A DNA stretch of 5,444 bases from the NCBI GenBank assembly GCA_017549745.1, contig JAFYUA010000145.1:1-5444 (forward strand), read 5' to 3'. The notes under the pieces are model-generated. The model ran no database searches, had not been told where the DNA came from, and saw only the letters and a list, made by a program, of their open reading frames with translations. This document shows, in pieces, positions 1 through 5,444 of this stretch. This DNA comes from Clostridia bacterium. GTDB lineage: Bacteria; Bacillota; Clostridia; UMGS1810. The position numbers and the translations under genes were made by a program. Within the stretch, counting starts at the first letter, position 1. The number at the start of each line of letters is the position of its first letter.

Positions 1-141
1 ATTTTCAGCCCGGCTCTGATGTCACTAGGCGAAGCCTGCGACAAAGTGAGCACAATCACACGCGAAGATGTGTTGCGCGCTTTCAAAGGCGTATGTCTTG
101 ATACAGTTTATTTTCTCAATGGTAAGGAGGCGTCAAAATAA
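1..141 (+). CDS. yfmF: C-terminal end of an M16 peptidase-like protein, YfmF type (partial)
   Basis: Only the last 46 codons and the TAA stop are in the window; the gene enters from the left edge. The readable end, with ITREDVLRAFKG followed by LDTVYFLNGK, resembles the end of YfmF-type M16 proteins: a short helix after a 'T.ED' turn, then a final beta strand. YfmF and YfmH (ymfF and ymfH in Bacillus subtilis) are a paired M16 couple linked genetically to 5-aminopentanol modification of elongation factor P. In such pairs one partner usually lacks the zinc site, but that part of this protein is outside the window. The stop overlaps the yfmH start by one base (TAATG), which suggests translational coupling. 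The name depends largely on the adjacent yfmH; another M16B homologue cannot be excluded from 46 residues. Confidence 0.68.
   Translation: MFSPALMSLGEACDKVSTITREDVLRAFKGVCLDTVYFLNGKEASK
124..130 (+). promoter_or_regulatory. Ribosome binding site of yfmH inside the yfmF 3' end
   Basis: AAGGAGG is a near-perfect Shine-Dalgarno sequence ten bases before the ATG at 141. It lies within the last codons of the upstream gene. With the one-base TAATG overlap, this supports ATG 141 as the start and coupled translation of the pair. Confidence 0.8.
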
Positions 142-1424
142 TGCAGGTTACCAAAAAACATATAGAATCACTTGACGAAACCTTATATAGCGCAGTCCAT
201 TCTACAGGTCTCAGAATATATGTAATGCCCAAAAAAGGTTTTTCAAAGACATATGCAATTTATGGAACTCATTTTGGCTCTGTCAACAATTGCTTTGTAC
301 CGCTTGGCTGTTCAGACGCTATTACCATTCCAGATGGTGTTGCTCACTTTCTGGAACACAAAATGTTTGAGCAACCCGATGGCTCCAATGCATTTGACCT
401 TTTTTCAAAATATGGAGCCAATGCCAATGCCTACACTTCTTTTACCAACACCTGCTATCTTTTCTCCTGTACTGACCATTTTGAAGAATGTTTTTCACAT
501 CTTCTCGACTATGTTCAGAAACCTCATTTTACCGATGAGAATATTTCCAAAGAGCAGGGGATAATCGGTCAGGAAATCCGCATGTATGATGATGACGGCG
601 AGTGGAAAGTAATGTTTAATATGCTCAGAGCTCTCTATAGCGCAAATCCCGTCAGGATTGACATCGCAGGCACTGTTGAAAGCATAGCCAAGATAGATAA
701 AGATGTCTTATACAACTGTTACAACACTTACTATAACCCTGCAAACATGGTGGTTGCCGTAGCAGGTGACGTTGACCCCGACGCAGTGTTTGACATAGTA
801 GATAAAACCGTTATCAATCGCGACAACGGCGAGGTCAAGAGTGTGTATCCCGAGGAACCGTTCAATATATGCAATCCGTGTGTCGAAGACTATTCGAGCG
901 TTGCAAAGCCTCTTTGCAGCATTGGATTTAAGGATAATTTCCTCAAAAGCGGCAACGAGCTTTTGAAGCGTGAAGCTGCACTCAAGCTTTTAATCAGATT
1001 GATTGCGGGCAAGAGCAGCAAGTTTTACAAAGATAATTATGATTCGGGTCTCATCAATGACACCTTCGATACCGATGTAATGACAGAATTGTCATTTTCT
1101 TGTGTATCTGTAGGCGGTGAGTGTGATGATCCGCATCAGCTAAAGAATAATCTTCTCGATGCAATTGAGCATTTTCGTCGCATAGGCTTTGACGAAGAAG
1201 AATTTGGGCGAATCAAAAAAGCCTTTTTCGGCTCATTCATTCGTTCGTTCAACAATGTGGAAACAATCGGCGGTCTTCTTTGCCGCAATTTCCTCAGTAA
1301 TGTTGATGTTACTGAGTTCCCTGAGGTATATAACACCATTACCACCGACACTTTAAAAGAAATTCTTGATGAGGTGTTTTGCCCTGACAATTGCGCCATG
1401 AGCATAGTATGGCCTACAAAATGA
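141..1424 (+). CDS. yfmH: M16 family zinc metallopeptidase homologue, YfmH type (EF-P modification-associated)
   Basis: This 427-residue protein is an M16B (insulinase/mitochondrial processing peptidase-like) peptidase of normal length for YfmH. Its inverted zinc motif HFLEH is intact: H69 and H73 are expected zinc ligands and E72 the general base. A glutamate 72 residues later, E145 in GQEIRMYDD, fits the third ligand, with the conserved E138 seven residues before it. Residues of about 20-200 form the catalytic M16 domain. The rest is the second, inactive M16 lobe, with the GGECDDPHQL strand-turn near 330. There is no signal peptide, so it should be cytosolic, presumably as a heterodimer with the overlapping YfmF. 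In B. subtilis the homologues (YmfF/YmfH) are needed for mature EF-P modification; their exact chemistry is not something I can derive here. The YfmH subfamily call rests on length, motif spacing and pairing, the peptidase fold on clear motifs. Confidence 0.85.
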   Translation: MQVTKKHIESLDETLYSAVHSTGLRIYVMPKKGFSKTYAIYGTHFGSVNNCFVPLGCSDAITIPDGVAHFLEHKMFEQPDGSNAFDLFSKYGANANAYTSFTNTCYLFSCTDHFEECFSHLLDYVQKPHFTDENISKEQGIIGQEIRMYDDDGEWKVMFNMLRALYSANPVRIDIAGTVESIAKIDKDVLYNCYNTYYNPANMVVAVAGDVDPDAVFDIVDKTVINRDNGEVKSVYPEEPFNICNPCVEDYSSVAKPLCSIGFKDNFLKSGNELLKREAALKLLIRLIAGKSSKFYKDNYDSGLINDTFDTDVMTELSFSCVSVGGECDDPHQLKNNLLDAIEHFRRIGFDEEEFGRIKKAFFGSFIRSFNNVETIGGLLCRNFLSNVDVTEFPEVYNTITTDTLKEILDEVFCPDNCAMSIVWPTK

Positions 1425-1447
1425 CAAAAGAAAGGCGTGTTTAAAGT

Positions 1448-2281
1448 ATGAGTATATCCTTTCCTCGTCTTGGCATAGATTTTGCTTTAGAACGAGTTGC
1501 CTTTTGTGTATTTGGTTTTCCAATATACTGGTATGGCATTATAATTGCACTCGGCTTTGCAATGGGTATATGCCTTGCATCAATAGCAGCTAAAAAGCTT
1601 GGCGAAGATAAGGATATAGTTTTAGACATTGCTCTCATATGCGGTCCTGTCTCGGTTGTTTTTGCAAGATTATATTACTGCATTTTCAAATGGGAGGACT
1701 ATGCCCATAATCCACTCTCTGTTTTCGACATTCGCTCAGGTGGCATTGCCATATACGGAGCGATCATAGGTGCAGTCATTGCGGCTTTTGTTTTTTGCAA
1801 GGTCAAAAAGAAAAACACGCTTAAAATTTTTGATATCGGGGCAGTTGGGTTAATTACAGGTCAGATGATCGGACGCTGGGGCAATTTCGTCAACCAGGAG
1901 GCTTTTGGCTCCAATACCACACTTCCATGGGGAATGACAGGTACGCGTATCCGTGAGTATCTTGCCAATTTAAAAGCAGAGGGGTATTCTGTCTTGCCCG
2001 ACCAAACTGTGCATCCCACATTTTTATACGAGTCGATTTGGGCACTTGCTACACTTGTTTTGCTTTTCTTCATAATATATAAGTGCTATAGATACAATGG
2101 GCAGGTATTCTTTGCCTATACTTCTTTATATGGTTTGGGCAGATTCTGGATAGAGGGTCTGCGCACAGACAGTCTGATGCTTGGAAGTGTCAGGATTTCT
2201 CAATTGATAGCTTTTTTATGCTTTGTGTTATTTGCAATTTTGTATTTTGTATGCTTGAAAAAACAAAATTGTGATAAATAG
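1448..2281 (+). CDS. lgt: Prolipoprotein diacylglyceryl transferase Lgt
   Basis: Lgt transfers a diacylglyceryl group from phosphatidylglycerol to the lipobox cysteine of prelipoproteins, the first step of lipoprotein maturation at the cytoplasmic membrane. The 277-residue protein is polytopic, with about seven hydrophobic segments, and of normal length. The Lgt signature GRWGNFVNQEAFG is at 142-154, so the essential R143 and N146 share their E. coli numbers. Other conserved motifs are WYG at 28-30 near the N terminus, RSGGIAIYG at 96-104, HPTFLYES at 189-196, and GRFWIEGLR at 231-239 with R232, E236 and R239. Tyr103 stands where E. coli has His103 (HGG motif); from memory this variant occurs in other Gram-positive Lgt proteins. 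AAAGGCG at 1431-1437 is a moderate ribosome binding site 10 bases before the ATG. The gene lies 23 bases after yfmH with no terminator between them, so it is probably cotranscribed. Confidence 0.95.
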   Translation: MSISFPRLGIDFALERVAFCVFGFPIYWYGIIIALGFAMGICLASIAAKKLGEDKDIVLDIALICGPVSVVFARLYYCIFKWEDYAHNPLSVFDIRSGGIAIYGAIIGAVIAAFVFCKVKKKNTLKIFDIGAVGLITGQMIGRWGNFVNQEAFGSNTTLPWGMTGTRIREYLANLKAEGYSVLPDQTVHPTFLYESIWALATLVLLFFIIYKCYRYNGQVFFAYTSLYGLGRFWIEGLRTDSLMLGSVRISQLIAFLCFVLFAILYFVCLKKQNCDK

Positions 2282-2306
2282 ATATTAATTAAAATGAGGT
2301 GATGAA

Positions 2307-2393
2307 ATGGACGCGGGAGGTAGTCAAACGAGCAGATTCAAATTTAGCACAAACGCACAATTGCATGTTGCCGCGTCTGTTTTAATCTGCTAG
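2307..2393 (+). CDS. Possible 28-codon leader ORF upstream of mgtE
   Basis: An ATG at 2307 follows GAGGTGAT (2296-2303), a strong Shine-Dalgarno match, though the gap is only about four bases. The frame encodes 28 residues, beginning MDAGGSQTSR and ending VAASVLIC, and stops at TAG 2391-2393, 57 bases before mgtE. Its start codon and first codons form the 5' arm of helix C, and its last codons form helix B's 3' arm, so its translation would change the leader fold. No homologue is recognised. A second ATG at 2302 opens an overlapping 27-codon frame ending at 2385, which weakens the case for either. The good ribosome binding site may equally be chance in an RNA element. Confidence 0.2.
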   Translation: MDAGGSQTSRFKFSTNAQLHVAASVLIC

Positions 2394-2408
2394 TAGTGAT
2401 ACTTCCTA

Positions 2409-2444
2409 CCTAAAGGCATTTGCCAAAGTAATATTTAGGAGGAG
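2409..2444 (+). promoter_or_regulatory. mgtE ribosome binding site partly sequestered in a hairpin
   Basis: AGGAGGAG at 2437-2444 is the mgtE Shine-Dalgarno, six bases before the ATG at 2451. CCTAAA (2409-2414) is a perfect complement of TTTAGG (2434-2439), which includes the first AGG of that site. A small GGC/GCC hairpin (2415-2424) lies inside the loop. CTACC at 2406-2410 can alternatively pair with GGTAG at 2319-2323, which would compete with this hairpin. The stem is only six base pairs and AT-rich, so sequestration would be weak on its own. Confidence 0.4.
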
Positions 2445-2450
2445 TTTATA

Positions 2451-3827
2451 ATGGAAAACATCAAGCTTAGCGTGCAAGAAATTGCTGAGCTTCTTAGCAA
2501 CAGACAATTTATGAAGCTCAAGGAAATTTTTGCAGATATGAATTCGGCAGATATTGCCGATTTTCTCAAAGAATTAAGTAACGAGGAGCTTCTTTTGGCA
2601 TTTCGCATACTTCCAAAAGATCAGGCGGCCGACACCTTTGTCGAGATGGATGACGATGAGCAGGAAACTCTCATTCAGAGCTTCAGTGACAGCGAGCTCA
2701 AAGCTGTGGTAGATGATTTGTTTGTCGATGATGCTGTAGACATTCTTGAAGAAATGCCAGCCAATGTAGTGAAAAGAATTTTGCGTTTCACCGAGCCTCA
2801 GACACGTCGTAGGATAAATGAAATTCTAAAATATCCCGAAGACAGTGCTGGCAGTATTATGACGGTAGAATATGTGCGTCTCAAAAAGAACATGACCGTA
2901 GACGATGCCATAGCTCACATCAGAAGCACAGGTCTTGACAAAGAGACAATCTATACATGTTATGTGACAGACCTCAACAATAAGCTTATTGGTATATTGT
3001 CTGTAAAGACACTGCTTCTTGCCAGAGGCGATGAAATAATTGAAGATTTGATGGAGACCAACCTCATTTATTTTAAAACCAATGACGATAAAGAAGATGT
3101 TGCCAATGCGTTTGACAAATACGATTTGATTGCAATCCCTGTTGTAGACGATGAAACCCGTCTTCTCGGTATTGTAACTTTCGACGATGCTATTGACGTC
3201 TTGCAGGATGAGGCCACCGAAGATATTGAAAAAATGGCTGCTATTATTCCGTCAGAAAAACCATATCTTAAGACGGGAATTTTTGAAACCTGGAAGCAGC
3301 GCATTCCATGGCTTTTGCTTCTCATGGTTTCTGCCACATTCACGGGCAAGATTATCAGCTCTTTTGAAAGTGCTCTTGCAGGATGTGTGGCACTCACTGC
3401 ATTCATACCGATGCTCATGGACACAGCAGGCAATTCTGGCGGACAGACTTCGGTCACTATAATACGAAGCCTCTCGCTTGGTGATATCGAACTCAAAGAT
3501 GTTTTGAAGATATTGTGGAAGGAATTGCGCGTTGCTATAGTATGCGGTCTTACTCTTGCAGTTGTCAATTTTGGTAAAATGATGCTCATTGACCGAGGTG
3601 CAATTATTGCCGACGGACAGAGTGCTTGGCTTGTTTCGTTTGTAGTCAGCATCACTCTTGTGGTAACTGTGGTTTTTGCAAAGCTCGTGGGCTCGTTTTT
3701 GCCTATATGTGCCAAAAAAATTGGCTTTGACCCTGCTGTTATGGCAAGTCCCTTTATCACAACCATCGTAGATGCTCTTGCTCTTTTGGTATACTTTAAC
3801 ATAGCTCAGTCAATTCTTGGTCTGTAA
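2451..3827 (+). CDS. mgtE: Magnesium transporter MgtE
   Basis: MgtE is a homodimeric, magnesium-gated Mg2+ channel of the cytoplasmic membrane. At 458 residues this copy has the full architecture. The acidic, helical MgtE_N domain spans about 1-130, with DQAADTFVEMDDDE at 57-70. Two CBS domains follow at about 135-255, with IMTVEYVRLKKNMTVDDAI at the start of the first and IPVVDDETRLLGIVTFDDAI in the second. A linking plug helix leads to five membrane helices at about 285-457. The pore domain carries PMLMDTAGNSGGQ at 320-332 and MASPFITTIVDAL at 431-443; D441 fits the pore aspartate that is D432 in Thermus thermophilus MgtE. In the family, low cytosolic Mg2+ loosens the N and CBS domains and opens the pore. 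ATG 2451 is preceded by AGGAGGAG. The structured leader suggests control beyond gating. The gene ends in a strong terminator. Confidence 0.97.
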   Translation: MENIKLSVQEIAELLSNRQFMKLKEIFADMNSADIADFLKELSNEELLLAFRILPKDQAADTFVEMDDDEQETLIQSFSDSELKAVVDDLFVDDAVDILEEMPANVVKRILRFTEPQTRRRINEILKYPEDSAGSIMTVEYVRLKKNMTVDDAIAHIRSTGLDKETIYTCYVTDLNNKLIGILSVKTLLLARGDEIIEDLMETNLIYFKTNDDKEDVANAFDKYDLIAIPVVDDETRLLGIVTFDDAIDVLQDEATEDIEKMAAIIPSEKPYLKTGIFETWKQRIPWLLLLMVSATFTGKIISSFESALAGCVALTAFIPMLMDTAGNSGGQTSVTIIRSLSLGDIELKDVLKILWKELRVAIVCGLTLAVVNFGKMMLIDRGAIIADGQSAWLVSFVVSITLVVTVVFAKLVGSFLPICAKKIGFDPAVMASPFITTIVDALALLVYFNIAQSILGL

Positions 3828-3838
3828 AAATTACATGC

Positions 3839-3896
3839 AAGCACTACCTATGTCATAATGTAACATAGGTAGTGCTTACTTATTGTTTATTTTTTT
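3839..3896 (+). terminator. Rho-independent terminator after mgtE
   Basis: A perfect 15-bp inverted repeat pairs 3839-3853 (starts AAGCACTACC) with 3863-3877 (ends GTAGTGCTT) around a nine-base loop. A T-rich run ending in seven or more T residues (3881-3896) follows. It lies 12 bases after the mgtE stop and should end that transcript. The upstream side has only AAAAATTA, so termination from the other direction is less likely. Confidence 0.92.
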
Positions 3897-3918
3897 GAGT
3901 GTTGAGCACAATAGATAT

Positions 3919-3925
3919 AGGTGAT
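3919..3925 (+). promoter_or_regulatory. Ribosome binding site that fixes a GTG start
   Basis: AGGTGAT is a good Shine-Dalgarno match. It sits about six bases before GTG 3931. No ATG in this frame lies nearby with a ribosome binding site, and the GTG start gives a complete signal-anchor sequence, so GTG 3931 is the best start. Confidence 0.65.
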
Positions 3926-3930
3926 ATTGT

Positions 3931-4374
3931 GTGCAGAAACAAAAATTATTAAAAACAACTCGTCGCTCTCTTATAATATTTTTTGTCTCTTTGGTTGTTA
4001 CTTTGGCGTTGGGGATGTCCGCACGCTTGTTTGTATCTTACAGGCTTTATAAAGCAGTGTCACATAGTGCAACAAAAATTTCTGCTTTGTGGTCAGAGTT
4101 TTTTTCGCAATTTTCTTTTCCGAGAGTAAATATGCCGCCTGAAGTGGCTTTGGATGCGGAGCTTTATTCAAAATCTGATTTTTCTGACATCAAACTCAAT
4201 ATGACATACAATCCCGTCGATGCAAAAATAGCAGCAACTCTGTATGGAAGCTGTGTTGACGGTGCAACCAAAGAACTTTATGCTTTTGTTGACAAATCAA
4301 GTGCGGGTTCTCATTTGGCGAGCAAAGTGATAAGTTTTATACACTACCGTCAAAAACTTTTGCGCAAGGGGTAG
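3931..4374 (+). CDS. Unrecognised membrane-anchored protein, N-terminal part (probably frameshifted)
   Basis: I do not recognise this protein. The 147-residue reading frame starts with GTG. A basic stretch (K2-type residues, K8, R11, R12) precedes one hydrophobic segment at about 13-35, which looks like an uncleaved signal anchor. The rest should therefore face outward. Residues 72-125 alternate in a beta-strand-like way (LDAELYSKSDFSDIKLNMTY). From about residue 134 the frame becomes basic and unlike the preceding part (FIHYRQKLLRKG) and stops at TAG 4372. The other frame, read from GAT at 4329, gives DKFYTLPSKTFAQGVGMLG and runs without a stop into the downstream ORF. One additional G near 4329 would join K132-V133 to that frame and give a protein of about 414 residues. 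It follows the mgtE terminator, but I find no convincing promoter. It may instead be a separate short protein coupled to its neighbour. Confidence 0.6.
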   Translation: MQKQKLLKTTRRSLIIFFVSLVVTLALGMSARLFVSYRLYKAVSHSATKISALWSEFFSQFSFPRVNMPPEVALDAELYSKSDFSDIKLNMTYNPVDAKIAATLYGSCVDGATKELYAFVDKSSAGSHLASKVISFIHYRQKLLRKG

Positions 4375-4376
4375 GA

Positions 4377-5174
4377 ATGCTTGGCTCTTTGACGAATTAT
4401 CAGAGCTACACTGTCGATGCACAAAAGCTCAAAACAATTTATGAAGTGTTTGTGTCACAGAAAAATAACGCATATCTATACAATAGCAAAACAAGGAAAA
4501 AACTTTTTTCTCTTGTCTGTTCCACTAATTTATCCGCGTTTGATAATGATAAATACACAGTCAAAGTCAAAATATCTGATTTGAGAGATGTTGCCGATGC
4601 CATTGCACCTCAATTATCACAAAATTTTCTTGCATCTTGTGATTCCGATTCATTTTTAACTTTTATTATTCATATGAGTGGAAAAAATCTTCAACTCATT
4701 GAATGTATAACTCCGCTTGTTTCAAACAGAATTTATTATGTTGGATTCGATTTCGAAAATGAATTTAAAGATATTGGATTATATGTTTCCGAGCTTGTGT
4801 CAGAGCAAAGTCTTTTGAATATCAAAACTTCTTTGAACGATAATCAGGTTTTTATGGATCTTGATTTCAATTCCTGCGAGTTTGATATGTGTGCGATTTA
4901 TGATATTTCACAATCGGAGATATATTCTCGTTTTTCGGCAGGCAAATATCAAAATATAGTTGTGAGGGGTGGTAAGGATAAGAATGGATATGTTGTTACT
5001 GTGGTTTGCACCGACCCCACAAAAGATAATGTGATGAATTTGAAATTTTTGCAAGATGTTTCTCGTGAGAAGAAATTTTTTTCAAACATAAGCACAAACA
5101 AGGTTACTTTTGGGGAAATAATGAAACTTCAAAAAGAGTTGAGTTTTTTTTGTGATTTATATACCAAACAATAA
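4377..5174 (+). CDS. Unrecognised protein, probably the C-terminal part of the frameshifted gene at 3931
   Basis: This 265-residue frame begins at ATG 4377, two bases after the preceding stop, with AAGGGG (4366-4371) as a plausible ribosome binding site. It has no signal peptide or membrane helix. If translated alone it would stay in the cytosol, whereas fused to the upstream piece it would be extracytoplasmic. The protein is rich in Asn, Ser, Asp and Phe, with many beta-strand-like stretches such as NRIYYVGFDFENEF and NQVFMDLDFNSCEFDM. The frame is open back to 4293, before its ATG, and the intervening residues (KFYTLPSKTFAQGVG) look coding, which supports one original gene. The sequence is more T-rich than yfmH or mgtE. 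I cannot assign a family or function, and no catalytic motif is evident. No terminator is visible before the pckA promoter. Confidence 0.6.
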   Translation: MLGSLTNYQSYTVDAQKLKTIYEVFVSQKNNAYLYNSKTRKKLFSLVCSTNLSAFDNDKYTVKVKISDLRDVADAIAPQLSQNFLASCDSDSFLTFIIHMSGKNLQLIECITPLVSNRIYYVGFDFENEFKDIGLYVSELVSEQSLLNIKTSLNDNQVFMDLDFNSCEFDMCAIYDISQSEIYSRFSAGKYQNIVVRGGKDKNGYVVTVVCTDPTKDNVMNLKFLQDVSREKKFFSNISTNKVTFGEIMKLQKELSFFCDLYTKQ

Positions 5175-5231
5175 TTTGTTAAAATGTTGAGTTTTTTAGT
5201 GGAAACAGAGTTCGATTTAGTGATTTTTTTG

Positions 5232-5251
5232 TTGACACAAGTTTTGACACA
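5232..5251 (+). repeat. Tandem TTGACACA direct repeat in the pckA promoter
   Basis: TTGACACA occurs at 5232-5239 and again at 5244-5251, a 12-base period. The first copy contains the -35 hexamer and the second fills most of the spacer up to the extended -10. The second copy cannot act as -35 for the same -10, being five bases away. It could be a repressor half-site or a chance duplication. Confidence 0.6.
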
Positions 5252-5260
5252 TGATATAAT
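5232..5260 (+). promoter_or_regulatory. Consensus sigma-A-type promoter of pckA
   Basis: TTGACA at 5232-5237 and TATAAT at 5255-5260 are both exact consensus hexamers with the ideal 17-base spacer. TG at 5252-5253 gives an extended -10. A T7 run (5224-5230) lies just upstream. Transcription should begin near 5267, giving a 5' leader of roughly 38 bases, too short for a riboswitch. A promoter this strong predicts high expression unless a repressor or catabolite regulator acts on it. Confidence 0.9.
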
Positions 5261-5304
5261 GTAATTGGTAAAATTTGCAATATTTTTAGAAAAGAGGTTA
5301 AAAT

Positions 5305-5444
5305 ATGAAACAGTTGGATTTAAGTAAATACGGCATTACAGGCGTAGAAGAAGTCATCCATAACCCTTCTTATGAGGAGCTTTTTGCTGCTGAAACAGAT
5401 GCTTCTCTGACAGGTTATGAAAAAGGTCAGGAAACTGAACTTGG
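5305..5444 (+). CDS. pckA: Phosphoenolpyruvate carboxykinase (ATP), N-terminal end (partial)
   Basis: ATP-type PEP carboxykinase interconverts oxaloacetate + ATP and PEP + ADP + CO2 in the cytosol. It serves gluconeogenesis or, in many fermenting anaerobes, CO2 fixation towards oxaloacetate and succinate. Only the first 46 codons and two bases are present. The start DLSKYGITGVEEVIHNPSYEE and the later GYEKGQETELG closely match the conserved N terminus of bacterial PckA, ahead of the substrate-binding region that lies outside the window. AGAGGT at 5293-5298 is a ribosome binding site six bases before ATG 5305. The gene has its own consensus promoter 45 bases upstream of the start, so it is expressed independently of the left-hand genes. 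The catalytic residues cannot be checked here. Confidence 0.9.
   Translation, partial: MKQLDLSKYGITGVEEVIHNPSYEELFAAETDASLTGYEKGQETEL

Larger units (their letters stand above)
2282..2450 (+). promoter_or_regulatory. Structured leader region upstream of mgtE (candidate cis-regulatory RNA)
   Basis: This 169-base gap holds several long complementary segments. Helix C pairs 2303-2316 with 2371-2384; its core GACGCGG/CCGCGTC is perfect and the rest is A-T and G-U. Helix B pairs AGCAGATT (2331-2338) perfectly with AATCTGCT (2384-2391). Helix A pairs GGAGGTA (2316-2322) with TACTTCC (2400-2406) with one G-U. A and B are nested, but C crosses both, so the RNA must either switch between C and A+B or form a pseudoknot. 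A further hairpin (2409-2439) reaches the mgtE ribosome binding site. No U-tract terminator is present, so any control would act on translation. Magnesium transporter genes often carry M-box riboswitches, but I do not find the M-box conserved strings (GGTGAGGCTCCT, GCTGCTGCCC, GACGCCAAAGGGTCAACAG). No convincing promoter is visible: TTGAAA at 2255-2260 has only a poor TAGATA partner 18 bases on. The pairing is seen; a regulatory role is inferred. Confidence 0.45.

Noticed and set aside
1136..1405. Short - strand frames opposite yfmH and lgt (also 1441-1638 and 1861-2073), and + strand out-of-frame ORFs at 253-564 and 3187-3462.
   Set aside because: Each lies wholly or almost wholly within a well-supported gene and has no recognisable product.
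2282..2450. M-box (ykoK) magnesium riboswitch upstream of mgtE.
   Set aside because: Expected from gene context, but the conserved M-box strings are missing and the region is too short for the usual arrangement. Short likenesses such as GACGC and GTCAAAC are in the wrong order and spacing.
3068..3802. Long open frame of 244 codons on the - strand opposite mgtE.
   Set aside because: It is fully antisense to a clear MgtE coding region, has no ribosome binding site context that I can see, and its translation is compositionally odd (rich in Ser, Thr and Arg). It is a coding shadow.
3878..3930. Promoter for the unrecognised gene at 3931.
   Set aside because: TTGTTT (3883-3888) with CACAAT (3907-3912) at 18 bases is a poor match and would start transcription at the ribosome binding site. 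TTACAT/CATAAT at 3831-3859 is equally weak and lies partly inside the terminator.
4351..4361. Programmed -1 ribosomal frameshift site at CAAAAAC.
   Set aside because: The A-run permits a single-codon slip, but the phase does not give a classical slippery heptamer, I see no strong downstream stem, and the downstream frame already looks coding before this point.
5167..5200. Terminator after the unrecognised gene.
   Set aside because: AACAA/TTGTT (5167-5171 with 5176-5180) is only a five-pair AT-rich stem that includes the stop codon, and the T-run at 5192-5197 is not adjacent. It is too weak to call.

Overview
The window looks like ordinary chromosomal sequence from a low-GC Firmicute, most likely a member of the Clostridia. 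This rests on AT-rich genes with strong GAGG/AGGAGG ribosome binding sites, a YfmF/YfmH-type M16 peptidase pair, a 458-residue CBS-containing MgtE and an ATP-type PEP carboxykinase. I see no mobile element, tRNA, rRNA or CRISPR array. All recognised genes lie on the + strand.

Left part (1-2281): the 3' end of a yfmF-like gene overlaps by one base the start of yfmH, an M16 zinc-peptidase homologue with an intact HxxEH site. lgt, the prolipoprotein diacylglyceryl transferase, follows after 23 bases. The three are tightly packed and probably form one transcription unit. YfmF/YfmH homologues are linked to modification of elongation factor P in Bacillus subtilis, while Lgt acts in the membrane on lipoprotein precursors. 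The linkage is therefore more likely shared transcription than one pathway.

Middle (2282-3896): a 169-base leader precedes mgtE, which encodes a magnesium channel/transporter with MgtE_N, two CBS domains and a five-helix membrane domain. The leader does not match the M-box magnesium riboswitch as I remember it. It nevertheless holds two competing (or pseudoknotted) sets of long complementary segments, a hairpin reaching into the mgtE Shine-Dalgarno, and a possible 28-codon leader ORF. It is the best candidate here for an undescribed regulatory element. A perfect 15-bp hairpin followed by a T-rich tract terminates mgtE.

Right part (3897-5444): an unrecognised, membrane-anchored extracytoplasmic protein is encoded in two adjacent frames (3931-4374 and 4377-5174). 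The downstream frame reads as good protein before its own ATG, and one extra base near 4329 would fuse both pieces into a protein of about 414 residues. I read this as a frameshifted single gene, from mutation or sequence error, though two coupled genes are possible. A consensus sigma-A-type promoter with a duplicated TTGACACA element then drives the start of pckA, the ATP-dependent PEP carboxykinase, which runs off the right edge.
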